Positions 9,046 through 18,034 of a stretch of 64,000 bases of DNA are shown piece after piece. The number at the start of each line of letters is the position of its first letter. Positions within the stretch are counted from its first letter, which is position 1. Source of the stretch: a bacterium (GTDB lineage: Bacteria > Pseudomonadota > Alphaproteobacteria > Micavibrionales > UBA2020); assembly GCA_029945425.1 (NCBI GenBank), contig JAQSDV010000004.1, forward strand, positions 1,226,991 through 1,290,990, in the 5' to 3' direction. Both the position numbers and the translations under genes were made by a program. The notes below the pieces were generated by a model. It saw only the letters and a list, made by a program, of their open reading frames with translations. It was not told where the DNA came from and ran no database searches.

Positions 9046-9667
9046 GGTCTCTGGTCGCGGCGGTCAGCGCTTCAGCGCGTTTTTGCACCTCGTCCGCGGA
9101 TGTGCCCGGTTTATACAACGACGACCCCACGCCAAAGGCATAGCAGCCGGCGGTGTGGAATGACGCAACGGTATCAACCGCGATACCGCCTGTCGGGATG
9201 ACCTTGATATTGGTCGGCAGCACCGATTTCAACGCGCGGATGTAATTCGGGCCGCAGCTATCGGCAGGGAAAATTTTCAGGAATTTCGATCCCAGCCTGA
9301 TGGCGTCAAACGCTTCGGTGGCTGTATAAACGCCCGGCATCATCACCATGTCGCGGGCAAGCGCAGCCTTGACGACGTCGGCATCGGTGTTGGGAGAGAC
9401 GATCAACCGCGCGCCGGTTTTGTGGACTTTCTCGACATCTTCCGCCGTCAATACGGTGCCCGCGCCGATCAATGCGGTGTCGCCGAAGCGTTTCACAAGG
9501 CGGGAAATGCTCTCGAAAGGGTCGGGGGAATTCAAGGGCACTTCAAGGCAGCGCCAGCCCGCATTGAAAATCGCCTCTCCCACGCCCAATACTTCATCGG
9601 GCTTGATGCCGCGCAGGATGGCGATCAGGCGGTTTTGCGAAAAAAACTGGTCGGCGGTCGCGGGCAT
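9038..9667 (-). CDS. dgoA: 2-dehydro-3-deoxy-6-phosphogalactonate aldolase (KDPG/KDPGal aldolase family)
   Basis: The 209-residue class I aldolase cleaves the 6-phosphorylated keto-deoxy acid into pyruvate and glyceraldehyde 3-phosphate. The family landmarks LIAILRG, WRCLEVPLNSP, GAGTVLT, the region FLKIFPADSCGP with the Schiff-base Lys, and IPTGGI are present. I chose the ATG at 9667 (MPATADQFF) because it follows AAAGGATC and the upstream 22 residues of the open frame lie within the dehydratase gene. It is 10 bp downstream of the dehydratase, so the two are co-transcribed. DgoA or Eda specificity is inferred from DgoK next to it. Confidence 0.88.
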   Translation of the reverse strand: MPATADQFFSQNRLIAILRGIKPDEVLGVGEAIFNAGWRCLEVPLNSPDPFESISRLVKRFGDTALIGAGTVLTAEDVEKVHKTGARLIVSPNTDADVVKAALARDMVMMPGVYTATEAFDAIRLGSKFLKIFPADSCGPNYIRALKSVLPTNIKVIPTGGIAVDTVASFHTAGCYAFGVGSSLYKPGTSADEVQKRAEALTAATRDLK

Positions 9668-9677
9668 GGCTGATCCT

Positions 9678-11504
9678 TTAATGTTGCGGGCGCAGGTATT
9701 CGCGCACGCGCTTGGCGATTTCGTCCTTGGCAAGTTCTGGGCGGTCGAACATTTTCATGTAGGCGCCGACGCTCGCCTGATGCACGCCCATTTTCGGGTC
9801 GGACCAGATGACGCCCCACGGGCTGTGGATCGGTGTCGGCTTGATCACCAGATCAGCGCGGCGTTTGTCGAGTTCTTCTGCGGATACGTCCATGTTCAGC
9901 TGCTTGTTCGCCACATCCAGCGTCACCCAGTCGCCCGTTTTCACCAGCGCCAGCGGGCCGCCCGCCGCCGCTTCCGGCGATACATGCAGCACATGGCAGC
10001 CATAGGCTGTGCCGCTCATGCGCGCATCGGATACCGTCACCATGGCCTTCACGCCCTTCGCCAGCAGATAGCCGGGCGGGCGTACGTTGCCGACTTCGGG
10101 CATGCCGGGATAGCCCAAGGGGCCGCAATTGCGCAGGATCAGCACGCGGTCGGGCGTGATGCCTTCCTTCGGGTTGTCGATGCGCTTGTGGTATTCCTCG
10201 ATGCTGTCGAATACGACGGCTTGGCCGCGATGCTGCAGCAGGTTTTTTTCCGCGACCGCCGATACCTTGATGACCGCGCCATCGGGGCACAAATTCCCTT
10301 TAAGGATGACGATGCCGCCATCGGGCAGTAGCGGTTCTTTCACGGTTTTAATGATATTCGTGTCGGTATAGGGGTCGCGCGCGGCGAGTTCTTCCTTCAT
10401 CGTCTTGCCCGTGCACCATTTCACGTCATCCTTGACGTAGCCTGCGGCGGACAGTTCGCGCAACACGGCGGGCATGCCGCCCGCGCGGAAATATTCCTCC
10501 ATCAGGAACGCGCCCGAGGGTTTTACGTTCACCAGCAGCGGCACTTTCGATCCGTATTCCTGCCAGTCGTCGATGGTGAAATCGATATCGGCCATGTTGG
10601 CAATAGCCAGCAAATGCACAACCGCATTGGTCGATCCGCCGATTGCCGCATTCGCCGCAACGGCGTTCAGGAAGGATTGACGCGTGACGAAGGTAGAGGG
10701 GCGGCGGTCGGCCAGCACCATCCGCACGGCTTCCTCGCCCGCGCGGAATGAATAATGTGCGCGCTCCGCCATGGGCGCGGGGATGGACGAGGCGCCGAAC
10801 AGCGTCAGCCCCAATGCCTCTGCCATGCTATTCAGCGTCGATGCCGTGCCCATGCTCATGCAATGGCCGGCGGAAGGCTGCGCAGCGCAGGAGCGCGTCA
10901 TCAATTCTTCTTCGGTAATTTTTCCGGCGGCCAGCAATTCGCGGTTCTTCCACAAATGCACGCCCGATGCCGATTGTTCGCCGTGGTAATAGCCGTTCAG
11001 CATCGGTCCAGCCGATGCCACGATGGTGGGAAGGTCGGTCAGCAGCGTTGCCATCAATCCGGCCGGAACGGTCTTGTCGCAACCGGTCAGCAGCACAAGG
11101 CCGTCCATCGGGTTTGCGATGATGGTTTCGATCAGCGTCATCGCGGTTAGGTTACGCATATACATCGATGTCGGGCGCGTCAGCGGCTCCCCCAAGGGGG
11201 GCGCGATATCGAACTGGAAGGGGATACCGCCTGCCTGACGCACGCCCTGCGCCACGCGGTCATTCAGGTGATGGTCATGCATCGCCTGACAGGGGTTCAG
11301 GTCGCCGCCGAATTTGCAGATGCCGATGATGGGGCGGCGGCCGCTTTCCGTCTTGTCGGCCAGCGGATGGTCGGCCGTGCCGCAAAGCTCTTCCATCGTG
11401 AATTTGGAATTCACCATCTTGCCGGTATGGTGTGCGCGCACATCGACGGCGGCGGCCTGTCCGAACCAGTAATCGCTGCGCAGGAAAACTTTTTTGTCGG
11501 CCAT
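9678..11504 (-). CDS. IlvD/Edd family sugar-acid dehydratase
   Basis: The 608-residue iron-sulfur dehydratase probably turns galactonate (or a related aldonate) into 2-keto-3-deoxygalactonate. Three cysteines sit where the family binds its cluster: Cys72 in NPCQAMH, Cys142 in GCDKTVP and Cys215 in SAGHCMSMGTA. Length and the SMYMRNLTAMTLIE segment resemble the sugar-acid branch (arabonate, xylonate, galactonate) more than IlvD of branched-chain synthesis. The neighbouring aldolase, kinase and lactonase support the sugar-acid role. Exact substrate is not proven. Confidence 0.85.
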   Translation of the reverse strand: MADKKVFLRSDYWFGQAAAVDVRAHHTGKMVNSKFTMEELCGTADHPLADKTESGRRPIIGICKFGGDLNPCQAMHDHHLNDRVAQGVRQAGGIPFQFDIAPPLGEPLTRPTSMYMRNLTAMTLIETIIANPMDGLVLLTGCDKTVPAGLMATLLTDLPTIVASAGPMLNGYYHGEQSASGVHLWKNRELLAAGKITEEELMTRSCAAQPSAGHCMSMGTASTLNSMAEALGLTLFGASSIPAPMAERAHYSFRAGEEAVRMVLADRRPSTFVTRQSFLNAVAANAAIGGSTNAVVHLLAIANMADIDFTIDDWQEYGSKVPLLVNVKPSGAFLMEEYFRAGGMPAVLRELSAAGYVKDDVKWCTGKTMKEELAARDPYTDTNIIKTVKEPLLPDGGIVILKGNLCPDGAVIKVSAVAEKNLLQHRGQAVVFDSIEEYHKRIDNPKEGITPDRVLILRNCGPLGYPGMPEVGNVRPPGYLLAKGVKAMVTVSDARMSGTAYGCHVLHVSPEAAAGGPLALVKTGDWVTLDVANKQLNMDVSAEELDKRRADLVIKPTPIHSPWGVIWSDPKMGVHQASVGAYMKMFDRPELAKDEIAKRVREYLRPQH

Positions 11505-11563
11505 CTGGCACCCCCGTTTTGACCCGTCTTTTTTACTATAGGCGGGGGGAGTAAGCCAGACGA

Positions 11564-12808
11564 TTAATGTATAATCGGCAGGTCAGGGATGATGGGCGGC
11601 AGGGGCACATCAATCGGCGGCAGCGCAGGCACATCTATGACCGGCACATCCACCGGCGGCAGGTCGATCGGAGGTAGTATAGGCAGGTCGACAGGCGGCA
11701 CATCGACCGCAGGAACGTCAACCCCGGGCACATCGACGGATGGCACATGGATGCCCGTTTCCCCGATGCTGGGCAGCGCCAGACTGCCCAGCTGGGTCGG
11801 CAGATTGCCCCCGAGGCTGCCGTGTTGGCCATCAATACCCTTTAGCGCGGGCACAATCAGGCCGAGCGAGAAGGGCGCGGATTCTGGCGTGAAGCCTTGC
11901 GCGATCAGCGCGCCGTTCGCACCCACATCGCCGTACACGATGACGCGGGAATTGATTTCCGGTGCCTTGCGCGCGGCAACGCCAAGCGAAATTTTCGTGC
12001 CATCCGCCATCCGCAGTGCGCCGTTGTTATATTCGCGCACATAACCTTGCGTCAGGAAGTGCTTCACACCCGATTTGAAGATGGAATTCACATGGCTGAT
12101 GCTGGCGGATTTGGCTGGTTTCATGCGCTCGATCAGGCCCGCAATGATGACGCCATCGGCGCGTTTCATGCCGCTGACGGATACATAGTCGCCGGCGCGC
12201 AGCAGTCTCATCACGTCGCGGCCTTTGCCGTCGGCGATGACTTTTTGCTGCGCCACCACCATCTCGCCGCGTTTGGCATTGATGGAGCCGACGCGGCCGG
12301 AAACCGCCTTGTCGACCGTGATCTTGCGTGCGCGGAATTCGCCGTTTTTCTGGTAGGCGCGCACCGCGACCACCTGACCGATGCGCAGGGCCTGGATCGA
12401 CGCATTGCGGCCGTTGTTCTCGACCGGTGTTTTCGCCGTGTATTCGATTTCCATGCCGTTGACGCAGATGGAACCAAAGCCCGTGACGCGGCCATATACG
12501 CCGATATCACCGGTGATGCCCGTACCGCCGATGCCGCGATCCGCGAATTTTGCGCCCGTGCCACCCATCCCTTTTCCGTTATGGATGCCGGTGCCGCCCA
12601 TGCCTTTACCTTCGGCAAATTTCGCGCCCGTGCCACCCATTCTCTTGCCGTCATGGATTCCCGTACCGCCCATGCCTTTGCCGGAGGCGAAAATGAAACC
12701 GTCGGGCGTGGGGCAGCCCTTGGTTTTCGCCAAGGCAGGCGTCACCGGTTGCAGTGTGGAAAGCGCCAGCGCGAGGATCACGACGATTTTCATGAATGCG
12801 TGGCGCAT
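11564..12808 (-). CDS. Secreted DUF5666-type protein with MGGTG repeats and a VDVP tail
   Basis: The 414-residue protein has a signal peptide (residues about 1-27, ending ALA). Next comes a low-complexity block in which the unit GKGMGGTGxxx occurs about six times (residues 44-95), then beta-rich modules resembling DUF5666 (about 95-310). The C-terminal tail consists of repeated VDVP and PPIDLP units. The Gly and Pro/Asp/Val repeats look like extended linkers, so a cell-surface or periplasmic location is plausible. It lies 5 bp after the DUF6502 gene on the same strand, and the two appear to be an operon. Function is unknown. Confidence 0.75.
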   Translation of the reverse strand: MRHAFMKIVVILALALSTLQPVTPALAKTKGCPTPDGFIFASGKGMGGTGIHDGKRMGGTGAKFAEGKGMGGTGIHNGKGMGGTGAKFADRGIGGTGITGDIGVYGRVTGFGSICVNGMEIEYTAKTPVENNGRNASIQALRIGQVVAVRAYQKNGEFRARKITVDKAVSGRVGSINAKRGEMVVAQQKVIADGKGRDVMRLLRAGDYVSVSGMKRADGVIIAGLIERMKPAKSASISHVNSIFKSGVKHFLTQGYVREYNNGALRMADGTKISLGVAARKAPEINSRVIVYGDVGANGALIAQGFTPESAPFSLGLIVPALKGIDGQHGSLGGNLPTQLGSLALPSIGETGIHVPSVDVPGVDVPAVDVPPVDLPILPPIDLPPVDVPVIDVPALPPIDVPLPPIIPDLPIIH

Positions 12809-12813
12809 GGCTG

Positions 12814-13671
12814 TTACCCCTTGTCCTTGCGGGTGAGATCGGCGTCGGTGTAGAAATACGCGCCGAAATTAATGCGGTATTTCGCGTCCGGCTCCCCTTT
12901 GTCGATATCCGACATTTCCAGCGCCTTGCGGTTCAGGTTGCGCAACGCTTTCATCGCCCCCTCGCGCGCGAGGTTCTGCAACATTTCTGCCGATTCCCGT
13001 GTCAACCCGTCGTAATAGACAGAACGGTCGAGGAAGGGCGGCTTGCTGCTGAGGATATTGGCAACCGCCGCCTCCAGATGGTCTTCGCCGTTATGGCCAA
13101 AGTAATAAAGCTTCTCCGCCCAGCCTTCCTGCGGCACGAAGGCCTCGACGTTCAGCCAGACGTTGTCGGTGATCTCGTCATAGCGCGCGATATCCTGACG
13201 CAGCATTTCATCGAGGATCGCGCGCGGGCGTACGTCTTTCGACACGCTTTCGGCCAGCGCGGAAAAGCTGAGCTTCGGGTTCTCGCGGTTCACATAGGGC
13301 AAGGGGCGCGGCAGACCCTGCGGGTTCAGGAATTCGGTATTGCCCATCCAGACGGCGACCAGTTCCGCGCCGACCGACACATAGGGCACATCGATCTTGG
13401 ATCCTGCGGGCAGCGAGCGGAATTTGCGCACATCGCGGCGATGCACGCCGGTCATCAGGCTGATCTGGCTGTCGGTGGGGCGGATATTTGCGGCGGTGAG
13501 GTTTTCCTCCGCGATGTCGACATACACATCTTTCATGATCTCGATGAACACTTGCAGCGGCAGCCCCTTGCCGATAAACAGCTTCGCGAGCGGCCGCATC
13601 AGGCGGCGCACCGCCTGCAGCATAAGGCTATCGGATTCAGAGATGGGCATAGGTGCTTGCATGTTGTCCAT
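12814..13671 (-). CDS. DUF6502 family protein
   Basis: The product is about 285 residues and cytosolic, with no signal peptide or membrane segment. The N-terminal part (LMLQAVRRLMRPLAKLFI, then PTDSQISLMTGVHRRDVRKF) looks like a helix-turn-helix region and matches the DUF6502 family as I recall it, whose role is not known. I use the ATG at 13671 (MDNMQAPM), which follows AGGATTAG. The frame is open 7 codons further. It is immediately upstream of the DUF5666 protein and probably co-expressed. If the HTH is real it could regulate its neighbour. Confidence 0.7.
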   Translation of the reverse strand: MDNMQAPMPISESDSLMLQAVRRLMRPLAKLFIGKGLPLQVFIEIMKDVYVDIAEENLTAANIRPTDSQISLMTGVHRRDVRKFRSLPAGSKIDVPYVSVGAELVAVWMGNTEFLNPQGLPRPLPYVNRENPKLSFSALAESVSKDVRPRAILDEMLRQDIARYDEITDNVWLNVEAFVPQEGWAEKLYYFGHNGEDHLEAAVANILSSKPPFLDRSVYYDGLTRESAEMLQNLAREGAMKALRNLNRKALEMSDIDKGEPDAKYRINFGAYFYTDADLTRKDKG

Positions 13672-13923
13672 GATGACTAATCCTATCCACATTTATCTAG
13701 ATCGCGAGGGATTTTTTTCCAAATAAATCAAAAAAGTTCCCCGGATTTCCAAAATTAATTTTATCTATATTTTATTATAAATCAACATCTTATAATAAAG
13801 TATGAATCTGTAACTCTTTGGAATATCTCAAAAATTACGTGTAAAATATACACACGCGATTTAGAACATCTGTACAGAAAAAGCGGGGCTGTACGAGTCT
13901 CGGAAAAATGTTATCAACGCTCC
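13672..13923. other. AT-rich divergent intergenic region
   Basis: This stretch between the DUF6502 gene (-) and the outer-membrane barrel gene (+) is strikingly AT-rich compared with its flanks. It contains several TATAAT-like sequences (TTATAATAAAG near 13790) but no -35/-10 pair I can defend. It presumably holds both promoters. No gene is visible. Confidence 0.4.
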
Positions 13924-14706
13924 ATGTTTCAGAAACTTTTGACCACGTTTTTTATTGTGATCCTGCTGCTGGCATCGCCGCAGTTTGCCGCCGCGCAAGC
14001 GTCGGAAAAAACGACGCTGTCGGTTTCCGCGGGATACAATTACAGCGAAGGCGATTACGGGCAGGTGGATGAAACCAAGGTTCATTATGCGCCGGTGACG
14101 CTCAAGCTGACGCGCGGCGAATGGGCCGTGAAGCTGATGGTGCCCTATATCCGCATCACAGGCCCCGGCGTTGTGGTTGGCGATGTGCCGGTCGGCACGC
14201 CGCAGCCCGTTGGTACAGAAGAAGGTCTTGGCGATATCACGCCGAGCCTGCTCTGGACGCACCGGCTCAACCGTTTCGGCACGACTGCGGAATTGCAGGG
14301 CATTCTGAAACTGCCGACAGCGGATGAAGATAAACGCCTCGGCACCGGACTGTTCGATTTCACGGCGCAGGCGGGACTGATCCAGCCGATCGGCCGCGCA
14401 TATCTGAACGGAAACCTCGGCCGCAAATTCAACGGCAACAACGCGACCTTCCCCTTGCGCGATGTGTGGAAATATACGGTCGGCGGCGGGTACCGTCTGT
14501 TCGACCACACAACCGTCGGTTTCCTCTATGACTACCGCGAACGCCAGAGCACGGGCAGCGAGAATTTGAGCCTTGCGACCGGCTATATCAGCCAGATGCT
14601 CAGCGATGAATGGACGGTGCAGCTCTATGGTTCGGCTGGCTTTACGGATGCCTCGCCCGACAGCAATATCGGGGTTCAGGTGACACGTAATTTCGACCTG
14701 TTTTAG
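13924..14706 (+). CDS. Outer-membrane beta-barrel protein (transporter-like)
   Basis: The 260-residue protein has a signal peptide (MFQKLLTTFF to about residue 25, cleavage after FAAA/QA). Alternating hydrophobic/polar strands follow, and it ends in phenylalanine (FDLF), as outer-membrane barrels do. The pattern (LSVSAGYNYSEGDYG, LKLTRGEWAVKLMVPYIR, GLGDITPSLLW) resembles small barrels annotated as transporter or MetA-pathway-like proteins. Its substrate is unknown. It is transcribed alone and lies upstream of the tldD promoter. Confidence 0.75.
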   Translation: MFQKLLTTFFIVILLLASPQFAAAQASEKTTLSVSAGYNYSEGDYGQVDETKVHYAPVTLKLTRGEWAVKLMVPYIRITGPGVVVGDVPVGTPQPVGTEEGLGDITPSLLWTHRLNRFGTTAELQGILKLPTADEDKRLGTGLFDFTAQAGLIQPIGRAYLNGNLGRKFNGNNATFPLRDVWKYTVGGGYRLFDHTTVGFLYDYRERQSTGSENLSLATGYISQMLSDEWTVQLYGSAGFTDASPDSNIGVQVTRNFDLF

Positions 14707-14721
14707 GCCTTTCAAGGCGGA

Positions 14722-14750
14722 TTGACCACTCGCCATAATCAGCCTATCTT
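14722..14750 (+). promoter_or_regulatory. Sigma-70-like promoter of tldD-pmbA
   Basis: TTGACC at 14722-14727 and TATCTT at 14745-14750 have the optimal 17-bp spacing and lie 45 bp upstream of the tldD start. Confidence 0.5.
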
Positions 14751-14794
14751 GAACACCTCATTAATAGCGCGCCACAATCAGACGGGATGGAATC

Positions 14795-16237
14795 ATGTCC
14801 AGCAAACCCCTGCCCACGGATCAGTTTTTCAAGAATTCCGGCCTCACGCCCGAAACGGCGCGCGAGATTGTGAAGGAAGGGTTGAGCGGCGCGGATTACG
14901 GCGAGTTCTATCATGAAATCGTCGCCCGCGAACGTCTGGTGAAGGACAAGGGCGAATTCACGACCGTCTCGACCGGCGACAGCAAGGAAGGCTTCGGCTT
15001 CCGCGTCGGTCAGGAAGAACGCGTCGGTTATTCCTATTCAGATTTGTTCAACGAAGCCGCATTGAAAGATGCCGTGACGGAAGCGCGCAACGTGCTGAAG
15101 CTCGGCACACCAAAGGCCGCGCAGCCCGCATCCGGCATGGTGGCGCAGCAGCTCTATACGCCGGAAGATCCCATGGCCGGTTTCACGCTCGCCGAGAAAA
15201 TCGCCAAGGTTGACGAGATCGAGGCCTATGCCCGCTCGCTCGACCCGCGCATCACGAACGTGACTGTGGCTTACGCGTCTGAATCGAAGGCCGTGCATAT
15301 CATCACCGCCGACGGCAAAAGCCTGATCGACAATCGTCCGATGACCTCCGTCTCCATCTCCATCATGCTGACGGATAAAGACGGCAAGAGCGAAATCGGC
15401 ACCGCGCAGACGGGCGGCCATGTGGATGCCACTGCTGTGTTCGACGAAGCAAGCTTCAAGGCAGCCGCGAAAAAAGCGCTGCATCAGGCCGAAGAACTGC
15501 TGGTGGCCGAAGACGCGCCCGCCGGCATCATGGATGTGGTCCTCAGCCCCGGTTGGGCAGCCGTCGTGCTGCACGAAGCAATCGGGCATGGATTGGAAGG
15601 CGATTTCAACCGCCGCGACATTTCCGTTTATAGCGGAAAAATCGGGCAGCAAATTGCATCACCCGAAGTCACCGTCATCGACCAGGGCGATATGCCGGGC
15701 GAGCGCGGCAGCTTGCATTTCGACGATGAAGGCGTACCCACGCAGCAAAACGTGCTGATCGAAAACGGGGTGCTGAAGGGGTACATGCAGGACCGCCAGA
15801 ACGCGCAGCTGATGGGCGTTGACCCGACCGGCAACGGCCGCCGCGAAAGCTATGCCCATGCGCCCATGCCGCGCATGACCAACACCTATTTCGCCAATGG
15901 CACGCATGACCCCGCCGATATCATCAAATCGGTGAAGGACGGGTTGTATATCTCCGACATGGGCGGCGGGCAGGTGGATATCACCTCCGGCAAGTTCAAC
16001 ATGAACGCGAAACTGGCCTACCGCATCCGCAACGGCAAGATCGCAGAACCTGTGAAGGGCGCGACGATCGTCGGCGACGGCCTGACCGTTATCAAATCCA
16101 TCACCATGGTCGGCAACGACCTCGCCCTTGAAAAAAGCGCGGGCATGTGCGGCAAAAACGGGCAGCAAGTGCCCGTCGGTTGCGGCCAGCCCACCTTGCG
16201 CGTCTCCAACATGACCGTTGGCGGTCGCAAGAAATAA
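14795..16237 (+). CDS. tldD: Metalloprotease TldD
   Basis: The 480-residue subunit of the TldD/TldE (PmbA) heterodimer degrades unfolded peptides and trims leader peptides of some ribosomally made natural products. The metal site HEXXXH is visible at residues 260-265 (HEAIGH) in an LHEAIGHGLEGD context. Further family segments are MPRMTNTYFANG and the C-terminal GNDLALEKSAGMCGKNGQ. Length is standard. It is followed 11 bp later by pmbA on the same strand, so both halves of the protease are made together. No RiPP precursor or microcin genes are visible nearby. Confidence 0.95.
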   Translation: MSSKPLPTDQFFKNSGLTPETAREIVKEGLSGADYGEFYHEIVARERLVKDKGEFTTVSTGDSKEGFGFRVGQEERVGYSYSDLFNEAALKDAVTEARNVLKLGTPKAAQPASGMVAQQLYTPEDPMAGFTLAEKIAKVDEIEAYARSLDPRITNVTVAYASESKAVHIITADGKSLIDNRPMTSVSISIMLTDKDGKSEIGTAQTGGHVDATAVFDEASFKAAAKKALHQAEELLVAEDAPAGIMDVVLSPGWAAVVLHEAIGHGLEGDFNRRDISVYSGKIGQQIASPEVTVIDQGDMPGERGSLHFDDEGVPTQQNVLIENGVLKGYMQDRQNAQLMGVDPTGNGRRESYAHAPMPRMTNTYFANGTHDPADIIKSVKDGLYISDMGGGQVDITSGKFNMNAKLAYRIRNGKIAEPVKGATIVGDGLTVIKSITMVGNDLALEKSAGMCGKNGQQVPVGCGQPTLRVSNMTVGGRKK

Positions 16238-16248
16238 GGAACAGTAAA

Positions 16249-17607
16249 ATGACCACCGAAAAAGAATTCCTCGCCACCATGAAGCCCTTCGCGCAATCGC
16301 TGCTCGATTACGCAATGGAAGAAGGCAAGGCGCATGGCATCACCGATGCGCGCATCTATGTTTCCGCCAGCGACCGTCTGGAAAACAGCGTTGAAAAGGG
16401 GCAGGTGACGAAAACCGTTTCCGGCAAAACCTATAACGTCGGCATTACCCTCTACGCCGGCGACCGTACCGTCACGCTGACCAAGAACACGATTGACGAA
16501 CAGCGCCTGAAAGACGCGATGCTGGAGAATATGAAGATTATCTCTCTCGTCCCCGCCAATGCCGACAAGAAAATGCTGGAGGCGGAAAAGGTGTTCAAGG
16601 GCGCGAAACAAAACCTCGACCTGTTCGACCACAACCCGCCCACGACCGCGCAGCTGATCCAGTACGCCAAAGACGTCGAAACGGCGGCAATGGCGCAGGA
16701 AGGTGTCAAGGCGACGCGTTCGGTCAGCGTCACGCGCGCCGAAGACCATTTCCTGATCGTTGCATCCAACGGGCTGGAGGTTTCCGACAGCCGCACGATG
16801 TATGCGGCAGGCGCGTCCGTGATCGCCGCCGACAAATCCGGCATGCAGATCAGCGGCGAAAGCAGCATGGCGCGTCATTTCGGCGACATGGCAAAACCCG
16901 ATGTGCTGGGCGCGGAAGCGGGTCAGAAGGCGATTTCGAAACTGGGCGGCATTTTGCCCGCAACCGGCGATATGCCGATTGTGCTGGATAATTCTGCAGC
17001 TGAAAGTTTCTTTTCTTCGGTCTATTCCGCCATCGGCGGCACGGCGCTCCATCGCGGTACGACCTTCCTGAAGGGGAAGCTGGGGCAGCAGGTCATGGCA
17101 CCCGGCATCACGATTTCCGATGATCCGCTGGTATCACGCGGCATGTCGTCGCGTCAGGTCGATACGGCGGGGCTGGCGGCACAGCCCATCACCTTCATCG
17201 AAAACGGCGTGTTGAAAAGCTATGACATCAACCTGCTGGAATCACGCCAGCTGGGCATGGAACCGATCGGCCGCGAAAACGGCCCGACCAATACCCGCAT
17301 CGAACCCGGCACCCAAAGCCCTGCCGAACTGATCGCGGATATCAAGGAAGGCATTTTCATTAAAGGCTTCAACGGCGGCACGGTCGATGTGAACACCGGC
17401 AACCATTCGCGCGAAGCGTACGGCTTGTTGATTAAAGACGGCAAGATCACCGATACCGCCGTCAGCGGCTTCGTCGTTTCCGGCAACCTGAAAGACATGT
17501 TCATGAAGGTTGCGGTTGCGAACGACACGCCGACACTGCCCAGCACAAAGCACCGCATGGCCGCGCCCACGACGCGGATCAACGGCTGCACGATTGCAGG
17601 GAAATAA
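16249..17607 (+). CDS. pmbA: TldE/PmbA, partner subunit of TldD
   Basis: The 452-residue protein is homologous to TldD but lacks the HEXXXH site, as is normal for the TldE subunit. Family sequences include DARIYVSASDRLENSVEKG, GTTFLKGKLGQQV, DPLVSRGMSSRQVD and the C-terminal GSMRV-like strand (here MAAPTTRINGCTIAGK). I chose the ATG at 16249, which follows AAGGAACAG. The frame extends upstream into tldD without coding character. It forms a bicistronic unit with tldD. Confidence 0.93.
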   Translation: MTTEKEFLATMKPFAQSLLDYAMEEGKAHGITDARIYVSASDRLENSVEKGQVTKTVSGKTYNVGITLYAGDRTVTLTKNTIDEQRLKDAMLENMKIISLVPANADKKMLEAEKVFKGAKQNLDLFDHNPPTTAQLIQYAKDVETAAMAQEGVKATRSVSVTRAEDHFLIVASNGLEVSDSRTMYAAGASVIAADKSGMQISGESSMARHFGDMAKPDVLGAEAGQKAISKLGGILPATGDMPIVLDNSAAESFFSSVYSAIGGTALHRGTTFLKGKLGQQVMAPGITISDDPLVSRGMSSRQVDTAGLAAQPITFIENGVLKSYDINLLESRQLGMEPIGRENGPTNTRIEPGTQSPAELIADIKEGIFIKGFNGGTVDVNTGNHSREAYGLLIKDGKITDTAVSGFVVSGNLKDMFMKVAVANDTPTLPSTKHRMAAPTTRINGCTIAGK

Positions 17608-17638
17608 GTGCCGGGAAATAAGTGCAGGGAAGTGACGC

Positions 17639-17878
17639 TTAGTCTTTTTCGCCGCTGAAGGTCACGGTCACGCCGCGCTTCTTGAAATAGGACTGCATCA
17701 TCTTGCGGCCCTGACGGTTGTTTTGCGCAAGGCGCGCCGGTTCGACCGCGATTTCTTTTTTGCCTTCGGCGGCCAGCGCCGTTTTCAGCCCGTCGATATG
17801 CTGGTCGATATCCAGGTTGTCCTGCTTCAGCGATTCATAGACGGCTTCGAGGGCCTGTGCGACGGTAAGGGCGGTCAT
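17639..17878 (-). CDS. Small conserved-looking hypothetical protein
   Basis: The 79-residue cytosolic protein starts MTALTVAQALEAVYESLK and ends with a basic/polar segment containing QGRKMMQSYFKKRGV. The N-terminal half is predicted helical with acidic spacing. The ATG follows GGAGACAAAAC. No domain is recognised. It lies convergent to pmbA and divergent from cmk. Confidence 0.6.
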   Translation of the reverse strand: MTALTVAQALEAVYESLKQDNLDIDQHIDGLKTALAAEGKKEIAVEPARLAQNNRQGRKMMQSYFKKRGVTVTFSGEKD

Positions 17879-18034
17879 GTTTTGTCTCCGGTTGAATTCG
17901 CGCCGATTATGGTGGAAGCGCGCGCATTTTTCCAGTCCAATCTATCCGTTTGATAAACAACATAAATCGGCCCTGTACCATTTTTATACCGGATGCGTTA
18001 GTATGGCGAAGTTCAAGGGCAAAGGGGAAACATC

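Noticed and set aside
14795..17607. RiPP biosynthesis locus based on TldD/PmbA
   Set aside because: No precursor peptide, modification enzyme or exporter lies next to the pair; it is more likely the general protease.
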